Source: Clavelina lepadiformis
Lineage: Eukaryota; Chordata; Ascidiacea; Aplousobranchia; Clavelinidae
Assembly: GCF_947623445.1 (NCBI RefSeq)
Contig: NC_135241.1
Location: 19,780,501-19,844,500, forward strand
DNA: 64,000 bases
Direction: 5' to 3'
Notes under the pieces: model-generated
Database searches by the model: none
Told to the model about the DNA's origin: nothing
The model's input: only the letters and a program-made list of their open reading frames with translations
Position numbers and translations under genes: made by a program
Shown: positions 1 through 12,364 of the stretch, one piece after another
How positions within the stretch are numbered: position 1 is the stretch's first letter
Layout of the letters: each line of letters starts with the position of its first letter

Positions 1-716
1 TTTTTGCTATGTAGGAAGGAATGGTTCTGAATGGAAAATAGAATTACTTTCCTCTTTTTAGCTATCGTACTGTCATACCTATATCGTGATTCAATTGGCA
101 GTCAGATTGGTAACTAACTGATAAAAAACTAAAACTGGTAAAAACAGTAAAAAAGGAAATAATAAGACTATGATTAAAGTTTGCGATGCAGCGAAGGTTT
201 ATGCTACTTGCGTAAGCATCGAAGACAGATAGAACAACTATCATACAATGATATCAGATTGAAACAATTGTAATGTAATCAAACTGTATAGCATATAAGT
301 TGGAAAAGTTTCTCCTGATGCAAAGTACAGTTGAAGGATTCGCAGTCTAGTATTTATCAACCCCTGCTATAAAATATAGATTGATGATTAGACGTTTAAC
401 ATTGTTACGATGCTTGTGATTGCGATTTTCTTGTAGCGTAATACGTGATAGACTTTATAGAATGATTTTGGTAAACCTATATACGTCCTTGAAGGAAAAC
501 AACGCTTTCATCGGTTTTGGCATGTGGATGACAGGCCTACTCACTTGACGATTTTTTCAGATTGGATACTGAAATCGTTATGCATAAGTAGGCGATACAC
601 CTGAACAATTCATTGCCAGTTATACACTGATGTGCATGTCACAACAACATGTTCAATATGGTAATTATACCATCTACTTAATAACCAATAAAGGAAACAA
701 TAATCTTCCTTTAGCG
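1..716. other. Flank and start of repeat unit 1; no gene seen
   Basis: I see no supported gene here. From about 430 onward the sequence matches 38,300-38,600 (shared words such as CGTGATAGACTTTATA and GTGGATGACAGG), so unit 1 starts near 430. The first 430 bases have no counterpart in the window. Confidence 0.6.
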
Positions 717-1937
717 CAAGGGTCCCAAACACGCGGCCCGCGTACTGGATTTTCAAGTATTTGACAATTCAGATTTAAAAAGTTAAAATTCACTCTAAAA
801 TTGCTCCAAAAATTTGAAACTACTCATTAAACTTTTCTATCACATCACTTTCAAACTTTACCATTTATGCGGTGAAAGATCTGGTATTACGTCACCTTGC
901 ATATTCACTTTTGTACAGTTGTCACAATAACGTTAGAAATTGCGCCAATCAGGTGTTAGTGGAATTGGTCATAATGTTCAAATTGGTTGTCGAGGTGTAG
1001 GCTAGCCTAGTATTGAATAAATTGCTATAGTTTAAAAAGCTAAATTACACATGTCTTCTGCTTCGAAAAAAAGAAAAATCACAGACGAAAGGAGAGTTTT
1101 TCAAGATAAGTGGTAGGAGTTATATTTTATCACCGCGGTCAGAGATACTAGTTATTGCCTTATTTTCCAGCAAAAGATAGCTGTTATGAAGGAGTATAAC
1201 ATGCGTCGGCACTTCGAAACAATGCACCGCGATAAATATGATGCTTACCAGGGCAAAGTAAGAGAAGAAAAAGTTAAACAACTGAAATCAGCATTTTGCA
1301 AACAAAGAAGTTTCTTTGCCAATATTAATCAGTCCAACGAAGATTCTGCAAAAACGAGTTTTGTTATCAGTGAAAAGATAGCAAAGTCATCACGGCCTTT
1401 TACCTAGGGTTTGTTCATAAAAGAATGCCTTGTAAAAGCAAGTGACATTTTATGTCCAGGTAAAAAAACTGTTTGAAGGCATAAGCTTATCCCCAAATAC
1501 AGTTGCAAGTAGGGTCACAGATTTAGCTGCAAATGTGGAGAAACAATTAGTTGCAACGGTAAAAGACTTCGAAGCATTTTTGATTGCCCTTGATGAGAGC
1601 ACAGATGTGTCCGACACCGCACAATGTGCTGTGTTTGTCAGGGGTGTAGCCTGCATTCTAAATCTGACGGAAAGTCACGTATCATTGATGAACATCTGCA
1701 AAAAACTCTGAGATTGGTTTCTGCTGACAAGTTGAAGCCCAATATCGATGTCCTTGTCCATGAAAAACGCTGCCAGTTAAGTAGCCAGAACAAAAAATAA
1801 CTAGTTTAAATCATCAGCCCATTTGCTTTATCTTTTTTTGTGTTCTTGTTGGTTGACATTTCATTGTGAATTGCGGCCCTTGGGCATTATACACGTCCTC
1901 ATTTGGCCCCCAGAGCAATTTGAGTTTGAGACCCTTG
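717..1937 (+). mobile_element. hAT transposon, internally deleted, inserted in unit 1
   Basis: The ends are inverted: CAAGGGTCCCAAAC on the left and GTTTGAGACCCTTG on the right. The flanks CTTTAGCG (709-716) and GTTTAGCG (1940-1947) agree at 7 of 8 bases, as expected for the 8-bp hAT target duplication. Unit 3 lacks the insertion at the equivalent place (near 38,600, CTTTACCGTATTGC), giving an empty site. The ends are rich in GCGGCCCGC and CGGCCC words typical of the vertebrate Charlie/GTF2IRD2-like hAT group. The interior holds transposase remains on the plus strand. Confidence 0.85.
1051..1800 (+). pseudogene. hAT transposase remnant (GTF2IRD2/Charlie-like)
   Basis: The reading starts at ATG 1051 with a basic N-terminus and a BED-finger-like stretch ending in RRHFETMH (about 1207-1230). 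It continues through a region recalling the GTF2IRD2-type transposase (KVREEKVKQLK, SEKIAKSSRPFT) and the catalytic-core segment FLIALDESTDVSDTAQ near 1578-1625, where the first acidic residue of the hAT DDE core is expected. After about 1710 it jumps directly to the C-terminal tail (NIDVLVHEKRCQL, about 1742-1780), so most of the core and the hATC dimerisation region are deleted. In-frame stops follow KW near 1114 and PFT at 1405, and there is a frameshift near 1440-1470. The element cannot make an active transposase. The family call is from memory of the motif order. Confidence 0.8.
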
Positions 1938-1947
1938 CAGTTTAGCG

Positions 1948-2985
1948 TATTGCACTTTGCAGATCTAAATGATCAGCAGTCCATCAACATTTTGGTGCTA
2001 AATCTTGAAATATTCTTGGTTAAAGTACATACATTACAGCACATGTCGCCAAAGAATTACAAGTTTTTTAAAAACCCACCAAAAACAAGCTTCTTAGAAA
2101 AATCAACTCAAACAAACTAAGATGCTCTTTTTTTATGGATACTGCCTCAGTTTCGTTTTATTCCCTAGTTTCGGGAACATCTGCGACTTTTTTTCGTTCA
2201 CAAAGAGAGTGTATACTGAAATAAATTTTTCTCTAAAAGAACTCGTGCGGGACAGCAAACAAAGCAAGTTTTGAAATCTCTAAAACGTTTCTTGTTGGTA
2301 GAAACAGTATTTTTGTTTGTTTTGACTTCAAATAGCAGTTGCCTTCGCTCGAGTCTTACTGTATTTACCAAATAACAAAACTTGACTCCAGTCATTTTTT
2401 TCTGAAAGACTCAACGTGACTTGCGATGGAAGCTTAATTAGCTGCACATGATTACGATTCCGATTGTATTAGTTATAAAATTCTGCATTGTTTTTTATTC
2501 GTTTATCGATTGTTTGTGAGATGCTTTTGTTGTATTAAATCAAAACAAAGAGACCATTATACTTAACGTTCCCCACAATTATCGGTGAAAATAAACGATA
2601 CATTTTTTGAGATGTGTAATTTAAGTTATGAAATTTTATAAAGCTAGAACATGCTTATTCGATTTACGCTGGTAAAAAAATCCTCAACGGGATTTTACAA
2701 ATTACTGTTTTAAGTAATTTTACTCTATAATGACATAAACAAAGAAATTGGCGTTCATTATATATTTTTGCTTCCCTATTTGTTACCAGTGGTTAATATT
2801 AGTTCGCTACCTCATTACGGATGTTGTGTTATTGTATACGCAGCAGATTTTTATCGGGTGGTAGGTCAGCCTATCAAGCGCAACAGCCAACACGGTTAAA
2901 CCACAGGTGACAAAAAAACTTTTTGGTTAACCACATAACGAAACTTCATTTCTGTTTTATGAGAATTAGGCTCCGAAGCACGAAT
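1948..2985. other. Non-coding part of unit 1, duplicated in unit 3
   Basis: No supported gene. The stretch aligns throughout with 38,610-39,590 in unit 3 (shared words such as CTAAAACGTTTCTTGTTGG and GACTCCAGTCATTTTTTTC). It is absent from the starts of units 2, 4 and 5, which begin at the equivalent of about 2,850. It therefore marks the left edge of a larger two-unit block. Confidence 0.6.
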
Positions 2986-3159
2986 ATGGCGAAAACACCA
3001 AGACTAAAGAACATAAAATCTCAGAAAAATAGTCATTCACAAACAGTAATAATAATCAGAAGTAGACTCAACAGGAGATTTCGGAAAAGGTTTAACAAAT
3101 TATTTAATAGTGCACTTAGAAATAAGGTACCTGCAGCAAGTATAAAGTCCGGAAAGTAA
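2986..3159 (+). CDS. Possible 57-residue basic protein, function unknown
   Basis: An ATG-initiated frame of 57 codons starts MAKTPRLKN and contains the basic core RSRLNRRFRKRFNK. It has about 17 Lys/Arg and no acidic residue. Its stop overlaps an AATAAA polyadenylation-type word. The same frame is open at full length in unit 4 (52,724-52,897) with several amino-acid changes. It is broken in unit 2 (start codon lost, early stop near 23,510), unit 3 (frameshift near 39,660 and a transposon insertion at 39,740) and unit 5 (one-base deletion near 59,650). It could be a small nuclear or nucleic-acid-binding protein, or chance. I do not recognise the family, and survival in only two of five copies argues for caution. 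Confidence 0.25.
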   Translation: MAKTPRLKNIKSQKNSHSQTVIIIRSRLNRRFRKRFNKLFNSALRNKVPAASIKSGK

Positions 3160-3933
3160 TAAAGCAGATCTTTTATACATTTATAATTCATTCAAAGCAG
3201 GGTAAATTGTCACTGTATTTCATGTTGGAAAGCGAAGTAAAATCACACTTAATCATGCTCTTTCGGCTGTTTTTACCCGGTAGTTTTGGGGAGAGATGGC
3301 AATGAAGCTTCACTGGAGGTGACTGGCACTTTTTATCAAACGTTGCATTGTCTGTATTTCAATTTGCAATAGCTGAATTTGAAATAGTTATTTTCGGAAA
3401 TTATGGTAATTTGTGATAAATTTAACCCTTCTAGAATTGAAAACATGAAATTATTTGTGACAGCGTTTTTAGCGTAGGCTATAACTTTTTTATAGCCTTG
3501 TTTGGGTAAGCATAACAAATGATGGTAATAAGGTCTGTTAGGTATGTATATCTAAATCTCTAAAGTTGCTAAACTAAGTTTTCTAAGATGTGAAATGCTC
3601 AAAAAATTGAGAATATATTCTGGGTGCATGTAGTAGGCCAATTTCTTTGTGAGTTGCAAAACACGAGTTTGCATTAATAAAACATTGTCTCCCACGTTAT
3701 GAGCATTTTGACAAGTCCAACACAAAAAAAAGTCATTTTCAAGCATTGTTTAGGGCTATGCAGTTTTATACACTAACTAATATTAATAAAACTGAAAATA
3801 GTATACTGTGAATGGAGTCAGGGCCCTATACCCTATCAAACAATCATATATGGCTTGAATATATTGAATATTTATGGAGTTCGCACATTTCAAAATTAGC
3901 GCGATCAGTAAGCTGCAGGTATCTTATATTCAA
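3160..3933. other. 3' flank of A1; no gene seen
   Basis: This lies downstream of A1 in its transcription direction. It is repeated at 23,640-25,230 (interrupted by an insertion), 41,030-42,250 (interrupted) and 59,820-60,388 (cut short). Only scattered short frames are present, and they are not kept between copies. Confidence 0.5.
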
Positions 3934-6560
3934 TCAATTAAGCTTTTTCTTCTCAAGTTCCATTATACGATTCATGCGAGCTTCACCTATTGTTTGAGTC
4001 AGATCAGTTGAAAGCTGGCTCCATATCCAGCCCTATACATCCAATGGATTCTGTTAATTAGAGTAACATCCTAAAAGAAACCTTAGCGCGTTCAGTAAAC
4101 TTTACTGATAGTTAACAAATAAAATAAAACTTGCTTCAATTGCGTGTTTCCAATATCCATGAGTCCATCTTGCTTTGCCTATTGTTGCCAACCACGACTT
4201 GCAGTATGTTTCAGGTGAGGGCATTTTTTGCAATTCCTCATAATTTTTTGTTATGTTAGTCAGAACTGTTCCTGACATGCAACTCTGCAGAAATAATGTT
4301 TCAATTCTCAATCCATTGCATTGGTTTTGCTTTCAACAGTCTTTCGGTAAAATAAATTGCTAAAACGCAAGAAAAAGTAATCTTAGGAGTGATGAAATGC
4401 TTTGACTGTTTTACAAAGTAAACACTTTGCTCCGATAATATTTACCTGAATTGTAACTCCTTTGCTTTCATATTCGTAACTCAGTGCTTGGGCAAAGCAG
4501 TCAACAAATCTTTTTGTTGCCGAGTACATGGCGTACTTTTTGACTGGTTTAACAGCCGCAAATGAAGACAGGTTTAAAACGAGTCCACGTTTTCGTTTAA
4601 CCATTCCAGGAAGCACAACTTGCGTCATCTACGAAATAACAAAAATGACAGAAAACGTTGAGCATTCTCAAAAATTTATTCCAAATGTCGGTTGCTGTTA
4701 TGTGGACATTGTTGATTACAATCATGATTGAAGACAAAACAATGTTTGAAAATATAAAATTAATGACGTTTGTCGTGTATTTTGAGTTAGTATGTCATTG
4801 CGCAGTTTGTCATTTGTTGTTGATCATTGAGAGCAACATATAGTGTATTGATTTGTGCTTGAAAAATAAGTCATAGTTTGAATTGTATGAACTTATTTTG
4901 GAGATTTATAAACAGCGTGTTTGATTCTTGTGCTGCAGAACGGAGGCAAAACATTTATTACCTACAATACAGTTCACAAAAAATTCATATGACGCACACA
5001 GTCCACAAAGCGCACATATTCTAGTTACTGCATTTAGGCTACGTATAGATTAGTGGACATAGTCAACGTATGGCACGTAACGCACCTGGCGCACATAATT
5101 CACGCAGACCACGTAATCCATGGGCATATTTTAGACGTACACGACCATATCCGCAAAATTTTTATCGCAAAAATTTGTATCCTATATCGCAAAAACGTGC
5201 ATCATCAAAGCTGTAAAACCTATAGCGCATAGGAAGTTTCGGTGACAGCTACAGCGGTTTTCTAAGACGCTCATATGATGCTGAGCCAACTGGTTTTGAA
5301 TCGGTGGGTCACAATTTCCTACAGCGTCTTATGCACACAAAAGCCACTTATGCGACTGCCGATAATGAGAAACTGAGCATTAGGTATCCTGATTGTACAA
5401 TTTGTGCAAATACTTGCGAAACCAAAGAGCACTATTGTTCAATTTAAAGGCCGTAGATTGCCGACTATTGCTATTGCGGAGCAAGTACAATCGTGCATAT
5501 AATACTCGGACTGGTAACATTTGGCCGGTTAATAGCTGCTAGCGGCTAAGAGCTCTTTGCGACTAAGGATTTTGTTAGCCATGAGCCGCAAACTTACATG
5601 TAGAAGAAGATATGGAGCAAAATTTTTGGTAATTCATTGACAAACGAAAGTTTGCTACTTTGTGAATTAATTCAAAGCCTCTAAATGCTATGTCTTCCTG
5701 ATAAACTTTGTGGGCTAGCTTGGTAGAAAGTGCTTATACAACATTTTCCATAGCGTTCCTAAAGAATAAATAGAATATTGCCTGCAATTAACAATGTGAA
5801 TTGACGATTAGCGGCTATGGCAACTAACCTGCAGCTAACAGCTAATTCCATTCGGCTGATGGCTAAATTCCCAACCCTAGATAATCACCTTTATAACTGA
5901 TATTACGTTGAGGCGTATTATATCTCTAAGGAACTTTGAAAGATTTGGGTGTTCATGAAAGCAAGAAATTTCCTGAGCAATTCCAATTGTGTGACATTGT
6001 GTTTGCTCTCTGCAAATACATATGTTTCAGTTTAAAACCATCCAAGCTTTGTCAAGAGTAGAGTATTTAAGTGTTAGTGCACTTCTGTAGAATTTTAAAA
6101 TAAGCTATACTAGCATAAGGTACAGTATACTCACCGATTTCATTCGCCACATTTCTCAATTTTTCTTCACTTCGGCTTATTAAGACTATGTTTTGACCAC
6201 GTGAAGCCAGCTGCAGTAGTACATATTACAATTTACATGGCTACCATAAACTGCTGTCATTTATCCTGTTTCTTACAAAACAGTTCCTACCTGAATAGCA
6301 GTTTCTTTTCCTATGCCATCGGTCGCCCCGGTTACAACTGGAAAATAGAAATTAGAAATACTATTTGCGTTATTGCGCTTTTAGTCTTATGGTCAAATAA
6401 CCCAGAATTGTTTTATACATGACCACTTGCCATATTTGCTGAAATTCGGATAAGTCAAGAAGATGTACTAACGACTGCCTTCTATTATCGTCAGTACAAT
6501 CGTGACGATGAAATACAGGGAAGTAAAAATGCCAATATACTGAAAAACTGAACAATCCAT
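3934..6560 (-). pseudogene. A1: broken HSD17B12-like SDR gene
   Basis: Seven exons can be placed by comparison with A2: 6419-6560, 6291-6337, 6135-6210, 5889-6009, 4446-4628, 4135-4284 and 3934-4032. Exon 2 has the cofactor motif TGATDGIG. Exon 5 is open and has the catalytic Ser and Tyr-x-x-x-Lys (YSATK). Exon 7 ends KKKLN. The gene is nevertheless broken. Exon 1 has an in-frame TAG (after EGSR), and its last base is changed, weakening the donor. Exon 4 is 121 bases instead of 218; the 97-base deletion removes the NNVG motif and shifts the frame. The intron after exon 6 would use a GC donor (GCAAGT). The family is an ER-bound reductase of fatty acyl-CoA or steroid substrates, but this copy should make no working enzyme. 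Confidence 0.85.
4925..5888. repeat. Motif-array elements inside A1 intron 4
   Basis: Intron 4 of A genes is long because of repetitive DNA. About 4,985-5,170 holds degenerate 16-18-base units built on CAC-GTAA-CGCAC and CACATAATTCACGCA. About 5,510-5,880 has AGCGGCTAA-type words near its left side (5,535-5,590) and inverted or related words near its right side (5,805-5,870, ending CCCAACCCTAG), like a subterminal-repeat transposon. The same tract is at 26,280-27,195 (A2) and 43,195-44,060 (A3), so it predates the duplication. No coding sequence is evident. Confidence 0.5.
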
Positions 6561-8070
6561 TTCGAAGATGCTTTTATATTTTGCAAAATGCGCAACACGA
6601 TTTATAAAGCTATAGCCACCTAGATGTATCTTGCTCCTGGGACGTATGGTTCATTAACACTCGTAAATCATTAAGAATCCATTCTTTTATCACTAAATAA
6701 TTTGATCAAGCTGTAGGGGAGCGTTGTAAAAAGAAGTTAAGTGTTGCATCGCCTGAACCGAACGGTCTTTACAGTTTGTGTTCAAAGTACAATCAACTAA
6801 AAGCCGTACACGCGTTCGTTTACTCTCGTTGCTGACTACATGGGGCGGAAAGGGTGCTAAGGTAATCAATAACCGAACAGGTGCCGAACACAAGCTCTAA
6901 AATTTGGTACGAACGTCTCAAATTTTAAGTGCTCTCACGGACCCGACGTTCACTCCTGGGTTTATGGGAACATTAAGTATTTTGCAATTAAGTTTATAGG
7001 TCTAAGATCTACAGCTTATGTGCGAATATGATGGTATTCTAATTTATGTTCCTGAAAGATGAATCACATGATTTGTGTCCGTCAGGTGGCTTCTTTTTAT
7101 AATTTTATTGTAAAACACAATGAACATATAAACTGGACTCAACCTGACATACTCTACGCGACCATATACCGAAAACGCGTACCCTACAAAGAAATCGAAA
7201 AACCCGCTTGGAGTACATTAACTTTTACCACAATTTGTTCATTGCTTGTTAATATGATATCATTTTTTACTCAATTCAAGCAATTCATAAATAAATTAAC
7301 TTCCAAAAATAAAAAACTTAGTTTAGCTAAAAAGTCAAAATTTAATGAAAAAATAATATCAACGAAATTCTTATAAATGAAAAATAGCCTTAAAAGTCAT
7401 ACTTAACGATAAAGAAAATTCCATGCCGGGCTGGAATCTCTCTTAATAATTATGGTATAATGTTTAGCAGCTCACGTCTGCATCTTTCTATGACTGTTGA
7501 ACTATTATATCGCTACTTCTCACACACAACACTAATCTTCGCTTTGCCTACTTACTCACTTGCCAGCTTACTTATTTACATTTATAAATTTGCTTTAAAC
7601 CTACTTGACATTACAAAATTCAAAATTTGTTAGTTCCAAATATCAGCTGAATTTACTTATAATACAGCCATTACACTGAGTCAGCTTTTATGCTATAGGC
7701 ATACACCCAGCTAGCCTTGTTCCTACTTGAGATCTGTATTTCCTACTTTTCCTCGAGCAAACAAAACGACTTTAGATCAGAGCAGCATGTGTTCTCAACT
7801 TATTGGTCAGAGAAGATCGCGAATCAAATGTGGGACACAAAAAAATATTAAGCGACCCAGTTTTTTTTTATTATTTACCAAGTTTTGACTACTTGGTACA
7901 TGGTTGAAACTGCAAATAACCCTTTGTTAGTCATCAAGATTAAAGAAACCAGGAAATCAATAACGATTATTAAACAATGAGTTAACCCTTTTAATAGAAA
8001 TTTGTTTTGACATATTATTCGTTCATATGTTAAAACACCAAAAACCACGCTCCTTTAGTCAAATTGGCGC
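6561..8070. other. Spacer between A1 and B1; no gene seen
   Basis: The tract upstream of A1 matches 27,970-29,510 (unit 2) and 44,833-46,640 (unit 3). A 105-codon frame at 7,059-7,376 is not kept in the other copies, which carry frame-changing indels, so I do not call it a gene. The A promoter should lie just above 6,560, but I see no clear TATA box. Confidence 0.5.
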
Positions 8071-8074
8071 AATC

Positions 8075-8300
8075 AAATAGGTCAAAATGTGTCAAACTCC
8101 TGGCCGGCGGGCCAAATGTGTTCTGTCACGTCACTTCATGTGGCTCGGCAAATTTTAACTGTTGTAGTGTTTATAGACTCGGTTTCAGCGGTCTGGCATC
8201 AGGATAAGATTGTTACGTATTATTATCCGATGTTTTATTTGCAACACATTATGGCGTCGTGTATTAAGGCTTCGCGAGTTTTAGTGCTGCAGGAGTAAAT
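8075..8300. mobile_element. hAT-end-like remnant
   Basis: The stretch opens with GTGTCAAACTCCTGGCCGG and CGGGCCAAATGTG, then CACGTCACTTCATGTGGCTC. These resemble the common hAT non-autonomous terminus 'TGTCAAACTCATGGCCCGCGGGCC'. The matching right terminus is not evident. The remnant is shared at about 29,515-29,730 and, with an internal deletion, at 46,635-46,795. It is therefore older than the unit duplication. Confidence 0.45.
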
Positions 8301-9265
8301 TTTCTTTAGTGTTTACGAAATCACGATTCTTACAGTTTGTTGATTGCAAAGGGTTAGATCGCGAGTGTCGAACACGCTGATCCATCACGCTCTAAAAACT
8401 TGGTTCGCGTTAATAAAACTTGCAAACCTCTGCCTTGGAACTTGATGTGCGCAAAACTGGAAATGCGCAGTAAGTGGCTGAGAACCATGTCATAGATCTA
8501 AGACCTTGGCACTACGTGTTGGGCTTCAAGAAAGCGCTGGTTTTTTAAAGCGTTTAATATTTGTTTTTGCACAATATTTATTCCAAAATTTGATAATAAC
8601 TTTTACTTATCCAAGTTAAACATCTCAAAGCGTGTACTATTTTGCTATACCGATAACAGTTGAAATAAAAACTTATAATGATACTACAGTAAATAAACAT
8701 TTGTATAGTCGGTATTTTATTGCGCTTTCCATTGATAAATTAAGTCAACTTGCTCAAAAACTTATCTATCAAACATTTTCTTTTGTCTTTTTCATTCTGT
8801 CTCTACGAGTTGCAGGATTTGAACATACACTAAGACAGCCCTATAAAACAACTTATTCTCGTACACACTAAAACGACTGACAATTATATAACCACCAAAA
8901 ATAATGCGTTAATTTTATGTCACTTCAGGAATATAATTGCATTTTACGACAAGCAGAGTTATTTAATAATCTAGAAATTTCTAGAAAAATGTCAGGTTTT
9001 TCTGGAATAAATGTTTGCGTTAAAACATAAGCGGTTGTCGAAGAAATGATAAAACACAAGATATTCCTATTAATAAAAGTGTTCCGACTCTTCGGTTAAC
9101 AAAACTTTACGTTTTTAGTTTTATACGTTTTGTTTAAACACACAAGAAAAATCAGACACGTCTTATTAAGCATCGCTAACATGGATCCAAATGCACAAAC
9201 AAATATAACACATAAATCCAATTAAATACCTTATCATTTTTGTCTAACTATTTTACTGGCCGTAT
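8301..9265. other. Spacer downstream of B1; no gene seen
   Basis: This is repeated in all five units (about 29,730-30,708; 46,795-47,870; 52,955-53,930; 60,415-60,845), with conserved tracts such as AATCTAGAAATTTCTAGAAA. I see no coding potential that survives between copies. Confidence 0.5.
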
Positions 9266-9775
9266 TATAACCAAGATTTTTCTTGGCCAGGAAACCTCCC
9301 GCTTTTATGGCTAGTCGATTAGCCGGTTTCTGCTCTCCTATCTTTTATGAGCATTCCTTTAATAAAAACACACGTCTTTCTTATTTTAAAACCAAATGTA
9401 GACTGAATCAACTCTTCTCCAACAAACCACAGAGGTAATCAATTAATTATCATTAGGGTGTGAGATTGGAAATTGCGGGCAGCGTAACATACCTCGGGAG
9501 GAGTTGTGGGTAAAGGTGTAAACCGTGTACATGTGTAGAAAACTTAATCACAATAAAAGCAGTCACAAGTGACATATCGATGAATTACTAATACTATATA
9601 AAAACGCAGTCACACATTATGGCCACAATAATACGGGTGAAATAAATCTAAAAACACATCCTGGAATATACATCTAACTATACAACTAAAAACGTATCAA
9701 TGTGTAGTGCTACATTAACACGCGTGTCAGTATGGTTAATATACAAAGAATTCCCGAACGTGAAATTTGGTGACA
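9266..9775 (-). mobile_element. Solo LTR-like repeat (510 bp)
   Basis: Read on the minus strand it starts TGTCACC and ends GGTTATA. GTAT flanks it on both sides (9262-9265 and 9776-9779), a 4-bp target duplication. Units 3, 4 and 5 lack it at the equivalent place (for example GGCCTTATAGC near 60,845), while unit 2 has it (30,709-31,231). Related copies lie at 41,102-41,545 and from 20,968. No internal retroelement genes accompany it. I read it as a fossil solo LTR. Confidence 0.65.
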
Positions 9776-9882
9776 GTATAGCAATAATTTCAAGACGATA
9801 CAGGTTACAACGTTATATGTACTGTACATTGAACAAATGTTTCAGTTTTAGCTGGTTGCTTCCGTTCTAAAAGGCATTCGCT

Positions 9883-12364
9883 TCATTTCTTTTTCTCTAA
9901 TTCTTTCATTATTTTCGCTCCAGGTTCCATATAAAAATAGTCCGCCAGTTTTTGTACTAAACCAGTTGGAATTTTCTCCCAAACCCAGGCCTGTAAAAAT
10001 AGTTGGCACAAGAATCACAAACTGAACTGTGTCACATTTTTAGCATGTTGATAGATAAAGATATATAACTTAGAGGAAATGTCAGACATTTTACCTCAAC
10101 TGCGTGTTGCCAGTGACCATGAGTCCATCTTGCCTTGTCTACTGTTGCCAACCATGACGCACAATAGTCTTTAGGGCTGGTCATTTTTTCTAAATCGCCA
10201 AATTGTTGTGACAGTTTAGTCCCAACTGCACCAGGTCTGCAACTCTGTGAGAAATGACATCGATTTTAGTCCCAAACTATTCTCATCGGACTATAAAAGC
10301 ACTAGGATTGATATTTCTCTGGTAACACCCGCTGATATAGCGGACAAAACCTCCATGAGTATGTATCTGATAAATGTATCAAACTTGACAATACTATACT
10401 TTTTAACGAAAATCGACTCACAATATTGCAATTATGTACACGTAACACAAGAATTCAATCACACACAGCAAAAACCAAAACTACGACGCTTACGAAACAC
10501 ACATGTGTTGTGTCAGGCAACCCAAAACATCCCTTAATTAAAGTGATGCAAACAATAAGCAGACACTTCTGCCACCTGTTGACCAAGATTTTGCTGAATA
10601 ATATGTCTAAGCTACTTGTCTTGGTTGACATTATAAAGCAAAGTACTTTGAATATATGATTACAGTAGGACTTTCATATCGGCTTCAGCTTTCATCTTCA
10701 CAAAATCCCGCGAACGGCATGGAGAGAAAATGTATAGTACGCCTATGGCAAACGTTTTCAATATTTGGCCGACACCTGTCTGTATCATAAGCAAAACTAA
10801 CACCTTAACAAAGAAACAATTATCCTATTTACTCTAGGCTAAGATTTTTGAAGAAATAAAATATACTTGAATGGTAATGCCTTCGCTTTCATATTCATAA
10901 CTTAGTGCTTGAGAAAATAAGTTGATAAATGATTTTGTTGCATTCGTTATTGCAAATTTTCCAATTGGATGAAGAATTGTAAATGCAGATAAATTTAAAA
11001 TAAGTCCTCGTTTTCGTTCCACCATTCCAGGGAGCACAATTTGTGTCATCTGCGGAAAAATAATTAACTTTCAATTACTATGTATATCTGTCGATGTCAA
11101 CTTGACAATGAACAACTCGTTATTTATAAACGTTATTTTAACTATGCTAAAATTTAGTAAAACTCATCTTTTATGTAATACTTGGTGCGTTTGCGCTCTA
11201 TGCAATACAAGTTGCTTGTAAGTGTAAGGAATATAAATGGTATAACCAGTGATATTTTTTAGTATATATACTTTTTTTGATATATAGGATATACCATTTT
11301 GAATGACACTTTTTTAACTTTTCTCCTTTATCGAAAGCTATTATATTGTGTATAACTGTATACGGACTACTGTTAACTTCTTAATACCATTTTTAACCAA
11401 AATCGTTTTGGATTTTTCATTTTAATTCACTATATATCAATTCCCAAGGTAACCTAAACAATGCATTGCGTGTATCTTGTTATACTCACAAATATATCTT
11501 CGGTACTCACCTTTAGAATTGACATTATGTGCACTCGAACCAGATTTCTAATAATCAGTGAAAGATTGGATTGTTCAAGAAAGCGAACAAGTTCTTGGTC
11601 CGTTCCAACATTATTAACTAGCGTCCCAATATCGAGACCTTGCAAGAAATCAGCTATTTTGTTGTATATTTCCTCGTCGCCACTAAAATCTATCGCCAGA
11701 CACTTGGTTTGGACATTGTGTTCGCTCTCTTTAAAAAAGTATTCAAAATGACTTCCGATATTCTTAGCATTAGCGTGCGTTCAGATTTTAGTACATACTC
11801 AACTGCAAAAGTGTCAACAATTTGTAACAATAATAAAATAATGATTAATTGAGTAACTACTAAGTATAGTTTACCAATTTTTTTTGCCACGTTTTTCAGC
11901 CGTTCCCTATTCCTGCTAATCAGTGCAATGTTTTGACCACGTGAAGCAAGCTGTGTTTAACGAGATTATTTAATCCTGCTTTACAAATTATTTGAAAACG
12001 TTTGATGACGATGCATTTTCAATTATATCGTGCTTTAACGCAACATGTTACCTGAAATGCGGTCTCTTTTCCAATGCCATCTGTAGCTCCCGTAATCACT
12101 GTGAATATAAACGTATAACAATAACGCATGAATGCTTCCCATATCAACTAATTTATCTAGAAGATAAGGCAAATCAATTGATAATTATTTATAAACACTG
12201 TCAATAAAGATCAATTAAAGCTATTGCTTACCTGACCATTTTCCATATTTATTAAAATCCGGGTAAGTTCTGAAAAAATATAAGTAAGCGCCTTGTGCCA
12301 GGTAGTATACAAGCTTAATGGCCAAGTATGTTGTAGTTGCAATGCCAATCCATTGAAAAACCAT
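9883..12364 (-). CDS. B1: HSD17B12-like SDR lacking catalytic Ser and Tyr
   Basis: Seven exons: 12232-12364, 12052-12098, 11875-11950, 11511-11728, 10867-11049, 10095-10244 and 9883-9990. They join with matching phases and GT-AG sites into 304 codons plus TGA. Residues 1-40 carry a hydrophobic membrane anchor (TYLAIKLVYYLAQGAYLYFF). TGATDGIG at 47-54 binds the dinucleotide. LISR after the second beta strand suggests NADP(H). NNVG is at 124-127. Relatives reduce 3-oxoacyl-CoA or 17-keto steroids at the ER. Here three of the four catalytic positions have changed: Asn to His (152), Ser to Ala (180) and Tyr to Thr (193); Lys197 stays. The C-terminus is EKKK. The frame is intact, so a non-catalytic role is inferred. 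HSDL1, an inactive relative, is a precedent. Confidence 0.85.

Noticed and set aside
6370-6555. Minus-strand frame MFSFSVYWHFYFP over A1 exon 1, and its equivalents in A2 and A3
   Set aside because: It is a frame shadow. The exon-1 frame starting MDCSVFQYIG joins in phase with the cofactor-binding exon, and this one does not.
7059-7376. 105-codon plus-strand frame between A1 and B1
   Set aside because: The matching stretches of units 2 and 3 have frame-changing indels and deletions, and no family is recognisable.
8089-8298. 69-codon frame MSNSWPAGQMC
   Set aside because: It lies across a hAT-end-like repeat remnant and is not kept in unit 3.
11461-11852. Plus-strand frames such as MHCVYLVILTNISSVLTF over B exon 4
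   Set aside because: They are antisense to well-supported exons in all five B copies, and their continuity follows from exon conservation on the minus strand.
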